From Bacteroidales bacterium UBA4417 (GTDB lineage: Bacteria > Bacteroidota > Bacteroidia > Bacteroidales > UBA4417), in the NCBI GenBank assembly GCA_002389705.1, contig DGQJ01000035.1, positions 1-5,986 on the forward strand: a stretch of 5,986 bases of DNA. Direction: 5' to 3'. Of the stretch, positions 1-5,986 are shown piece by piece; the stretch's first letter is position 1; every line of letters begins with the position of its first letter. Both the position numbers and the translations under genes were made by a program. The notes below the pieces were generated by a model. That model ran no database searches and was not told the origin of the DNA. It saw only the letters and a list, made by a program, of their open reading frames with translations.

Positions 1-627
1 GATATCGTGAAGTGGGCGGAACGGATCGCGGGCATCGCCCATATGCATATTTATAATTCCGGCTTTACCACCAATCATGCCGGCAACCCGTGCATGGCCG
101 GTGAGTTTCGACAGTTCAGCAATAGTTGGTACCGAAGAGCGATGGTCGGAAATGGCAATTTCGCCAACCCCGATTACTTCTTCAATAAGGGTAATATCGC
201 GCATAATATCGCCGGTAATGGTAGGAGGCGGAACCTGGTAAGCCCCGGTGTACATCCATGCCGACATGCCTTTGGCTTTTATGCTTTTTACTTTCATCAG
301 CACACTTTCAACCGATCGGGTAATTCCATCGGTTCCCAGGCAGCCCACAACGGTTGTAACACCGCCATCAACCATCATGCTGATTTCCAGTTCGGGCATA
401 CGGCTGGCCGGGCCACCTTCGCCACCACCGCCGGTGATATGAACGTGGGAGTCGATGAGTCCGGGAACAAGTTTAAGCCCGCTGCAATCAATAACCTGAA
501 CCTCAACGCCATTAGGAGGATCAATATGATCGGCAATGGCTAAAATACTTTTTCCTCCAACGAGGATATCCCTGGTTCCCAGAAAATGAGGGGAATAAGT
601 TTCGGCATTTTTGAAAAGAGTTAGCAT
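1..627 (-). CDS. iadA: Isoaspartyl dipeptidase (beta-aspartyl peptidase), N-terminal 209 residues, cut by window edge
   Basis: This is an amidohydrolase-superfamily metallopeptidase that hydrolyses beta-aspartyl (isoaspartyl) dipeptides. Translating the minus strand from the ATG at 627 gives an open frame to the edge that follows E. coli IadA, as I remember it, almost throughout. The metal-binding HVH is at residues 61-63, followed by GGGGEGGP with Glu70 (E. coli Glu77). TGAY with Tyr130 matches Tyr137, SDHRS at 160-164 contains the substrate-contacting Arg163, and HMGD with His195 matches metal ligand His201. Glu156 stands where E. coli has carboxylated Lys162. The start fits because the N-terminus aligns with the beginning of the family, and there is no signal peptide, so the enzyme should be cytoplasmic. 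The remaining ligands (E. coli His230 and Asp285) lie beyond the window. It is transcribed divergently from two cyanophycinase genes, whose product beta-Asp-Arg is a plausible substrate. Confidence 0.95.
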   Translation of the reverse strand, partial: MLTLFKNAETYSPHFLGTRDILVGGKSILAIADHIDPPNGVEVQVIDCSGLKLVPGLIDSHVHITGGGGEGGPASRMPELEISMMVDGGVTTVVGCLGTDGITRSVESVLMKVKSIKAKGMSAWMYTGAYQVPPPTITGDIMRDITLIEEVIGVGEIAISDHRSSVPTIAELSKLTGHARVAGMIGGKAGIINMHMGDARDPFRPLHDI

Positions 628-722
628 AAAAAAGGATTAAATAAAAATTTTCGCTAAAATTATTCATTTTTTCAATGCTATTTTTACTTAATTTCGCTTT
701 AACATACTACGTTACCGAAATT
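628..722. other. Divergent intergenic region between iadA and the cyanophycinase operon
   Basis: This A/T-rich 95-bp stretch separates the iadA start (627, minus) from the preferred start of the first cyanophycinase gene (723, plus). It must hold the promoter of iadA and probably that of the plus-strand operon. No Shine-Dalgarno sequence, riboswitch-like fold or strong operator palindrome is visible. There are two weak matches to the Bacteroidota -7 element (TAnnTTTG): TAATTTCG on the plus strand at 689-696 and TAGCATTG on the minus strand (plus positions 673-680). Neither has a clear TTTG -33 partner. The layout would allow shared regulation of the two transcripts, but no regulator is encoded in the window. 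Confidence 0.6.
689..696 (+). promoter_or_regulatory. Candidate Bacteroidota -7 promoter element for the cyanophycinase operon
   Basis: TAATTTCG matches five of the six fixed positions of the Bacteroidota sigma-A -7 consensus TAnnTTTG. Transcription would then start near position 703, leaving a leader of about 20 nt before the ATG at 723. That fits the choice of 723 over the upstream in-frame ATG at 675, which would lie outside such a transcript. The expected TTTG -33 element is not clear, as only a T-run is present near 667-672. Chance matches are common in A/T-rich DNA, so this is weak. Confidence 0.25.
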
Positions 723-2687
723 ATGCCTTTTGTGAAATTACTCCCACTGCTGTTTATCACTTTTTCACTCCATGCGTTTTCGCAACCGGGTCGGTTGCTG
801 CTGGTAGGAGGTGGATCAGAAAAAAACGGCGCATCCAGCTGGAGTACACCTGCTTACCGCTGGGCTGGCGAAGGTAAACGGGTTGCTATTATTGGTACTT
901 CCACAGGTTCCCTGGCTCCCTATTTCAAACAGCAATGTGGTGCTACTTATGCTAAAGAGTTTGCAATTGCAAGTCGCGACAGCGCCAACAGTCAGGTGTT
1001 ATATGATACACTGATAACTTATCAGGTAATATTTTTCAGGGGAGGCGATCAAACAGAGTATTACAATCTTTACCGGAATACCAGACTTCAGGCTGCTGTA
1101 ATCCATATTTATAGCAAAGGTGGTACCATTTGCGGTACATCTGCAGGCATGCATATTCTTTCATCAGTTGTATATACTGCCGCTAATGGTACGGTATATT
1201 CGTATGAGTGTATTGAGGATCCAAACAACAAATATGTAACCCTGGCTGATGATTTCATGAATTTTGCTCCGGGGTTTGTTTTCGATACGCATGTTGCTGA
1301 AAGGGCTCGTTTTGGGCGAACCGTTGGATTCCTGGCAAATTACAAAATGAATAAAGGCATTGATATTACCGGTATCGGCATGGATGATATGACTTGTATG
1401 ACTGTGGATGAAACCGGCCTTGCAACAGTGCGGGGAACCGGTTGCGCGAATATTTCTATGCCTGGCAGCAACTATTCATTGAACGGAACAAAATTATTGG
1501 CAGATAAAGTGCACATCATGCAGCTTTTGCAGGGCTGTACATATAATTTTAATACGAAGCAGGTCACTTTTAATACACTTGACAAGCCGACAAATTCAGC
1601 TTCTTATGAAGAAACCGGCAATTACACCGTACTTGCTAGCGGAAGCAATAAACTATCTGAAAACCAGGCTATGCTTGCTGACCTGGTTATTAATAATGGT
1701 TTAACAACCGATCCTGTGCTCATAGTAACCGGTGATGAAACGCTGGCTAATACGTTCAGGGATAAGCTGTTGCTGTTAGGTACTCCGGAAGTAAAGATTG
1801 CAGGAATAAATAACGATGCCGGAAATTCTGCTGATATTGAATTAAAAATAAATAATGCCGTAAAAATACTTTTCTTATCAAATACAACGGCAAATTTCAA
1901 CCAGTTTCTGAATACTTCAAATGGCGGTTTACTCCGGCAAAAAGCTCATGCCGCAGGAATGATCTGCGCCTTTGTGGGCGACGATTCGAGGTTTGCCGGC
2001 AGGACAGTTGTTGACAACTTTTATACCCTGTATGCCTCTTATTATGCTGAACTTACTTTCAGCAAAGGCTTATCGCTGTTAAGGCATAGTGTTATCATGC
2101 CAAATACCTTCTACAACAGTGATATGTATGAGAATTCCGCCACAGCTGTACCCTATGCTATGGCTCTCGATACCTTGAAATATGGCATCTGGCTCACCAA
2201 TCACAATTATATGAAAGTTACTCCTGTTAATGGTAAAAATTTACTAACGGGTTATGGAGCGGCTCCCATCATGGTGGTTAGCAATGAAGGTACCTTAACC
2301 GGGTTTTCATCACAAACCGGTACCGGTAGTACCAGCGCGAAACCCCGGATGGTAGCTGGTTTCGATGATCTGGAACTTTCAATGATTGATTATACTACTC
2401 CTTATATATTGGGAAATGTAAATATAACTGGAGTTACGGCTTCAGAAATTGATGAATTTTCCTTTATATCGCCAAACCCGGTAAACGACAGATTGAATTT
2501 TACTGCGAAAGGCCAGAATTATAACTGGGAAATTTGCACCCTTGATGGCAGGCAACTACTCCATGGCCGATCTGAAAATGAATCGACAAACCTGGATATC
2601 TCTTATTTAAAACCTGGTTTGTATATATTCAAAGCACGCTATCTTAAAACAAATCTACTGACTTTCAACAAGTTTATCAAAAAATAG
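723..2687 (+). CDS. Secreted cyanophycinase-like S51 protein with degenerate second domain and T9SS sorting domain
   Basis: The start at 723 gives 654 residues. The in-frame ATG at 675 would add 16 residues that bury the signal peptide, so 723 is preferred. Residues 1-20 form a signal peptide with likely cleavage at AFS|QPG. Residues 22-290 form an S51/cyanophycinase-like domain: LLLVGGG (25-31), FRGGDQ (105-110), nucleophile motif CGTSAG with Ser140, and DTHVAERARFGR (188-199) with His190 and Arg194/196/199. Compared with classical cyanophycinase, the Gln before the catalytic His is Thr189, and the probable triad Glu is Asp222. Residues about 325-545 look like a second copy of the same fold without a nucleophile. 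Residues about 577-654 form a type A T9SS sorting domain: a SPNP motif, then LKPGLYIFK, then a basic FNKFIKK end. The protein should therefore be exported through the outer membrane and released or anchored at the surface. Likely role: cutting cyanophycin or related beta-linked Asp peptides. It is 21 bp from the next cyanophycinase gene. The family call is firm; activity and substrate are less certain. Confidence 0.85.
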   Translation: MPFVKLLPLLFITFSLHAFSQPGRLLLVGGGSEKNGASSWSTPAYRWAGEGKRVAIIGTSTGSLAPYFKQQCGATYAKEFAIASRDSANSQVLYDTLITYQVIFFRGGDQTEYYNLYRNTRLQAAVIHIYSKGGTICGTSAGMHILSSVVYTAANGTVYSYECIEDPNNKYVTLADDFMNFAPGFVFDTHVAERARFGRTVGFLANYKMNKGIDITGIGMDDMTCMTVDETGLATVRGTGCANISMPGSNYSLNGTKLLADKVHIMQLLQGCTYNFNTKQVTFNTLDKPTNSASYEETGNYTVLASGSNKLSENQAMLADLVINNGLTTDPVLIVTGDETLANTFRDKLLLLGTPEVKIAGINNDAGNSADIELKINNAVKILFLSNTTANFNQFLNTSNGGLLRQKAHAAGMICAFVGDDSRFAGRTVVDNFYTLYASYYAELTFSKGLSLLRHSVIMPNTFYNSDMYENSATAVPYAMALDTLKYGIWLTNHNYMKVTPVNGKNLLTGYGAAPIMVVSNEGTLTGFSSQTGTGSTSAKPRMVAGFDDLELSMIDYTTPYILGNVNITGVTASEIDEFSFISPNPVNDRLNFTAKGQNYNWEICTLDGRQLLHGRSENESTNLDISYLKPGLYIFKARYLKTNLLTFNKFIKK

Positions 2688-2708
2688 TAACCAATTACCA
2701 CAAACTTT

Positions 2709-3983
2709 ATGCGCAAATTTAACACAGTATTTTTGCTGTCCCTGATCCTTATCTTGAAATCAGGCTACTGCCAGGACTTACCGAAAGGTAGTCTTGTAAT
2801 TGTTGGCGGAGGACTTGAACCTGACAATAAAAGCGTCTTCACTCAAATGATTGAACTGTCCGGCGGACCGGAAAAGGCCGTTTTTTCAATAATTCCGTCA
2901 GCCAGTGGGGTGGCAACACAAACTTTTGTTTACTTCAGGAGTGAATTGATTTCCTATGGGGTGAAACCTGAGAATATCCACCTCATCCCCATTGCCATGG
3001 CTGACGACGATAGCACAAAAAATATAGATGAATCAACCTGGCTTAATAACGCTAACGACCTCAAGCTTGCTGAAATGGTACGGAAAAGTTCCTGTGTTTG
3101 GTTTAGCGGTGGCGACCAGTTACGCACTATGAAAACACTTCATAAAGCCGATGGAAGCAAAACTCCCGTGCTGGAGGCCGTATGGGAAGTATTCCGTTCG
3201 GGAGGTGTAGTTGGCGGAACCAGCGCAGGTGCTGCAATAATGAGTGAACCTATGATTGGCGCCGGAAACAGCATGGGCGCTCTGAAGCATGGTGTGATAA
3301 CCGATTATAAAGGCGATGATTTCCCTGACAGCGACGGTGTTCTGTTGACCCACGGACTCGGGTTTTTCCCACTGGGAATGGTTGATCAACATTTTAACGC
3401 CCGGGCCAGGCTTGCCAGGCTTGTAATGGTTATGATGCATGAAAAGAAAACCGTTAACCTTGGATTTGGTGTAGATGAAAATACGGCTCTTATTTATAAC
3501 GGAAAACTAAAAACACTGAAAGTTGCAGGCGCTGCCGGTGTTACAATGATAAACACCACGGACGCAACTATTTCGCAGGTTCAGAATCTTCCGCTTATTA
3601 AAAATGTAACGATCAGTTACCTCGATGAAGGTGATGTTTATGATATCAGCACGAAAAAAATCATTCCTGCCGAAGGAAAGAAAAGCACCATTGGCAATGA
3701 ATTTTACAACGTGTCAAATCCTGCCCAGGCCGGTATGTTTTCCGGATCGGCAACCAACTTCCTCAACCTGATCACCGTTAACCTGATCGATAATATGGCA
3801 GTAAACAAAGTATCCAATCTTAACTTTACCGGTGCGGATGCAGGCTTCCTGGTTACTTTCAGCAAAACACCCGAAAGTAAAGGCTTTTTCACCGATAAGC
3901 CAACTGGCAAAGACAAGTACACCGTTATCGGAATCAGGATGGATATTGAGCCTGTTCAAATAACCACAACACCACTTAAATAG
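2709..3983 (+). CDS. cphB: Secreted cyanophycinase (peptidase family S51), canonical active site
   Basis: Cyanophycinase is a serine exopeptidase that releases beta-Asp-Arg dipeptides from cyanophycin. This 424-residue protein has all the family landmarks: LVIVGGG at 29-35, SGGDQ at 133-137, nucleophile motif GGTSAG with Ser172, the DQHF motif with Asp226, Gln227 and His228, and Arg232, Arg234 and Arg237 at the spacing of the substrate-pocket arginines of Synechocystis CphB. GVDEN carries Glu257, the likely triad acid. Residues 1-21 are a signal peptide with probable cleavage at GYC|QD, so it is exported, unlike intracellular CphB (about 270 residues). A C-terminal extension of roughly 120 residues (about 300-424) accounts for the extra length and has no motif I recognise. 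There is no T9SS sorting domain, so a periplasmic or otherwise released enzyme is most likely. It starts 21 bp after the preceding cyanophycinase-like gene with no terminator between, and a SusC-type receptor follows at 49 bp. Extracellular cyanophycinases of other bacteria (CphE) are similarly long. Peptidase activity on another beta-aspartyl polymer is the main alternative. Confidence 0.92.
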   Translation: MRKFNTVFLLSLILILKSGYCQDLPKGSLVIVGGGLEPDNKSVFTQMIELSGGPEKAVFSIIPSASGVATQTFVYFRSELISYGVKPENIHLIPIAMADDDSTKNIDESTWLNNANDLKLAEMVRKSSCVWFSGGDQLRTMKTLHKADGSKTPVLEAVWEVFRSGGVVGGTSAGAAIMSEPMIGAGNSMGALKHGVITDYKGDDFPDSDGVLLTHGLGFFPLGMVDQHFNARARLARLVMVMMHEKKTVNLGFGVDENTALIYNGKLKTLKVAGAAGVTMINTTDATISQVQNLPLIKNVTISYLDEGDVYDISTKKIIPAEGKKSTIGNEFYNVSNPAQAGMFSGSATNFLNLITVNLIDNMAVNKVSNLNFTGADAGFLVTFSKTPESKGFFTDKPTGKDKYTVIGIRMDIEPVQITTTPLK

Positions 3984-4032
3984 CTTTTTCAACTCATAAA
4001 TAACAAACCAACCAAAACAAACAATTATTCAT

Positions 4033-5986
4033 ATGCGAAAAACTAACTTTTTATTACTGATGTTTTCTCTTTTCATCAGTTCGCTATGGGCGCAGACTAT
4101 TCCGGTAAGCGGAACTGTTACCTCAGCCACTGATAAAATGCCGATGCCCGGAGTTACTGTGCAGGTAAAAGGTACACAAAAAGGCTCAATTACAGATGTT
4201 AACGGAACTTACAAATTAGATGCTCCTGCTAATGCTACCCTTGTATTTTCTTTCGTAGGAATGAAACTTCAGGAAGTTCCTGTGGAAGGCCGTAAGCAAA
4301 TAGATGTTATGATGGACGAAGAAAGGGTCGATCTTGGCGAGGTAGTAGTTGTAGGTTACAGCACTTCGAGTAAGAAGCTGATTTCGGGATCTATAAGTAC
4401 TGTTAACGAAAAAGAACTTGGTAATCTCCCTATCAGGACTATTGATGGAGTATTGCAGGGGAAAGCCGCTGGTGTATCAGTTAACCAGAACTCAGGTACT
4501 CCCGGTGGCCGTAATGCCATTAAAATGAGAGGTGGTAGTTCTATTAATGCCAGCAACCAACCCCTGATTGTTGTCGATGGAGTTCCTGTTATTACTGGCA
4601 ATTTTGGCCAGATCGGCTACAGCGGCCAGGAAATTGATGCAATGTCGGACCTCAACCCGGATGATATTGAGTCATTCACCATTCTCAAAGACGCTTCGGC
4701 AACTGCAATTTATGGCTCAAGGGCTTCCAATGGCGTAATTCTGATCACGACTAAAAAGGGTAATGCGCAGCGTACAAACGTAAACCTGAGTACATCCTAT
4801 GGCTGGCAAACCATGCCGGCTGAAAGGATTCCTCACCTGATGAACGCAGCCCAATGGAACGAATTTAAAGGAACCGATGTTCAGGGCACGGATACCGACT
4901 GGATGAAAGAAATCCTGCAGGTTGCTCCAACATCAAATACAGAATTATCGGTAAGCAGCGGAAATGATAAAACACGTTTATATATTTCCGGTAACTTATA
5001 CACACAGGATGGTACCGTAAAATCAACCGCATTTAATCGTTACAGCGGACGTATAAACGTGGATCATAAATTATTGAAAGATCTCACATTAGGCGCCGGT
5101 GTTTCAATGACGTACTCGGTTAACCATCGCGTTGAAGGTGATCAGACCACCTACGGACCATTGCCAAACGCACTTTCAGAACCTGCCATTTATCCGGTTT
5201 ATAATCCTGATGGAACCTACTATGAAGGCAATCTTCCATATGCCAATCCCGTTGCCATCATTAACGAAACAAAAAATGTGGCTTACACCAACCGTAACAA
5301 CGGGAATATCTATCTTGAATACAAATTCCTGGATGGGTTCACTTTTACCACCAAATGGAGCGCAGATGTTTACAACCTTCGTGAGCATGAGTACGATCCT
5401 ATTACAACAGCCCAGGGTAAAAAATACAATGGACTTGGTATTGAAGGAACTACTTACGTCAGTAACCTGGTTGGAAGCAATGTGCTAAATTATTCCAAAA
5501 CAGTTAATAAGGTTCATAATTTTGAAGCAATGGCAGGATTCAGCTTCGAAAAATATGCCAGAAGAACTACTTATATTGAGGCAAGAGACTTCCCGAATGA
5601 AGATTTTCAATATATCACTTCGGCAGGAACAATCAGGGCGGCAAGTGCTACGGCACTCGACCGAGGGATGACCTCCTATTTCGGACAGTTCAAGTATAAC
5701 TACAAGTACAAGTATATTTTTACACTTACCGCACGTGCCGACGGATCTTCAAAATTTGGTTCAAACAACCGCTTCGGATATTTTCCTGCCGCTTCATTAG
5801 CCTGGAGGCTTACAGAAGAACCCTTTATGAAGAGTGTGCCTGTTATCAGTGATCTTAAATTAAGAACTAGTTTTGGTTTGACCGGTAATGATGGTATCGA
5901 TGATTTTGCATCACTGGGCTTATATAAAGGTGGATATAATTACAATCAAAATTCGGGTATTCAGCCAACCCAGTTGCCCAACCCCG
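4033..5986 (+). CDS. SusC/RagA-family TonB-linked outer-membrane transporter, N-terminal 651 residues, cut by window edge
   Basis: This is a TonB-dependent outer-membrane active transporter of the kind that works with a SusD-type surface lipoprotein to import oligomers. The signal peptide is residues 1-20, with cleavage at LWA|QT. Residues about 22-95 form a carboxypeptidase-D-regulatory-like beta domain (GTVTSATD, PMPGVTVQVKGT, GSITDVNGTY). A TonB-box-like EVVVVGYS lies at 103-110. The plug domain (about 112-245) contains LQGKAAGVSV, MRGGSSI, LIVVDGVPV and the SusC signature DIESFTILKDASATAIYGSR at 211-230. Barrel sequence follows to the edge with no stop. There is no N-terminal STN signalling domain, so it should not signal directly to an anti-sigma factor. 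The 49-bp gap after the cyanophycinase gene is A/C-rich with no terminator or clear Shine-Dalgarno sequence, so co-transcription is likely. Context suggests cargo of beta-Asp-Arg dipeptides or short cyanophycin fragments. The family is secure; the cargo is inferred. Confidence 0.95.
   Translation, partial: MRKTNFLLLMFSLFISSLWAQTIPVSGTVTSATDKMPMPGVTVQVKGTQKGSITDVNGTYKLDAPANATLVFSFVGMKLQEVPVEGRKQIDVMMDEERVDLGEVVVVGYSTSSKKLISGSISTVNEKELGNLPIRTIDGVLQGKAAGVSVNQNSGTPGGRNAIKMRGGSSINASNQPLIVVDGVPVITGNFGQIGYSGQEIDAMSDLNPDDIESFTILKDASATAIYGSRASNGVILITTKKGNAQRTNVNLSTSYGWQTMPAERIPHLMNAAQWNEFKGTDVQGTDTDWMKEILQVAPTSNTELSVSSGNDKTRLYISGNLYTQDGTVKSTAFNRYSGRINVDHKLLKDLTLGAGVSMTYSVNHRVEGDQTTYGPLPNALSEPAIYPVYNPDGTYYEGNLPYANPVAIINETKNVAYTNRNNGNIYLEYKFLDGFTFTTKWSADVYNLREHEYDPITTAQGKKYNGLGIEGTTYVSNLVGSNVLNYSKTVNKVHNFEAMAGFSFEKYARRTTYIEARDFPNEDFQYITSAGTIRAASATALDRGMTSYFGQFKYNYKYKYIFTLTARADGSSKFGSNNRFGYFPAASLAWRLTEEPFMKSVPVISDLKLRTSFGLTGNDGIDDFASLGLYKGGYNYNQNSGIQPTQLPNP

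Noticed and set aside
7..543. Plus-strand open frame of 178 codons over the left end
   Set aside because: It is antisense to iadA. Its translation is a low-complexity mix rich in Asn, His and Gly with no family resemblance, whereas the minus strand matches IadA over the full length.
647..698. TTTCGCT repeated at 649-655 and 692-698 in the divergent intergenic region, as a possible paired operator
   Set aside because: The match is only seven bases in A/T-rich DNA, with no symmetry and no regulator nearby to connect it to.
675..722. Upstream ATG giving the first cyanophycinase 16 extra residues
   Set aside because: The extra residues would precede a complete signal peptide that begins at 723, and the candidate -7 element at 689-696 lies downstream of 675.
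2757..2777. Possible lipoprotein signal on the canonical cyanophycinase (Cys21)
   Set aside because: The residues before the Cys are Ser-Gly-Tyr, which do not fit a lipobox (Leu, small, small, Cys). Ordinary signal peptidase I cleavage after Cys21 is more likely.
3120..3440. Minus-strand open frames inside the cyanophycinase genes and the susC gene (for example 3120-3440, 1622-1900, 3714-3992, 4356-4601)
   Set aside because: They are antisense shadows of well-supported genes and show no recognisable domains or translation signals.
5132..5488. Plus-strand 118-codon frame overlapping susC
   Set aside because: It lies in another frame within the continuous SusC barrel coding sequence and has no family resemblance.

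Overview
The window reads as part of a chromosome from a Bacteroidota bacterium. Three features support this: a SusC/RagA-family TonB-dependent receptor, a C-terminal type IX secretion (T9SS) sorting domain, and A/T-rich leaders with no clear Shine-Dalgarno sequence. I cannot name a genus from the sequence.

Layout: positions 1-627 (minus strand) hold the N-terminal half of an isoaspartyl dipeptidase (IadA) whose 3' end runs off the left edge. A 95-bp divergent intergenic region follows. On the plus strand come three closely spaced genes: a 654-residue cyanophycinase-like protein with a signal peptide, a degenerate second S51-like half and a T9SS sorting domain (723-2687); a 424-residue canonical secreted cyanophycinase (2709-3983); and a SusC-like outer-membrane transporter that runs off the right edge (4033-5986). 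The plus-strand gaps are 21 and 49 bp with no visible terminator, so the three are probably one operon, transcribed away from iadA.

Together the genes suggest a pathway for using a polymer made of amino acids. Cyanophycin (multi-L-arginyl-poly-L-aspartate) would be cut outside the cell and/or in the periplasm by the two cyanophycinases to beta-Asp-Arg dipeptides. The SusC-like transporter, with a SusD partner expected just beyond the right edge, would take up dipeptides or short fragments. IadA, which has no signal peptide, would split beta-Asp-Arg into aspartate and arginine in the cytoplasm. This is the logic of a polysaccharide utilisation locus applied to a polypeptide-like storage polymer. 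The gene families and catalytic motifs are visible in the sequence; the substrate and the pathway are inferred.

Features that deserve attention are: glutamate in IadA where E. coli has the metal-bridging carboxylated lysine; a large cyanophycinase with altered catalytic residues and an apparently dead second domain; and the different predicted destinations of the two cyanophycinases.
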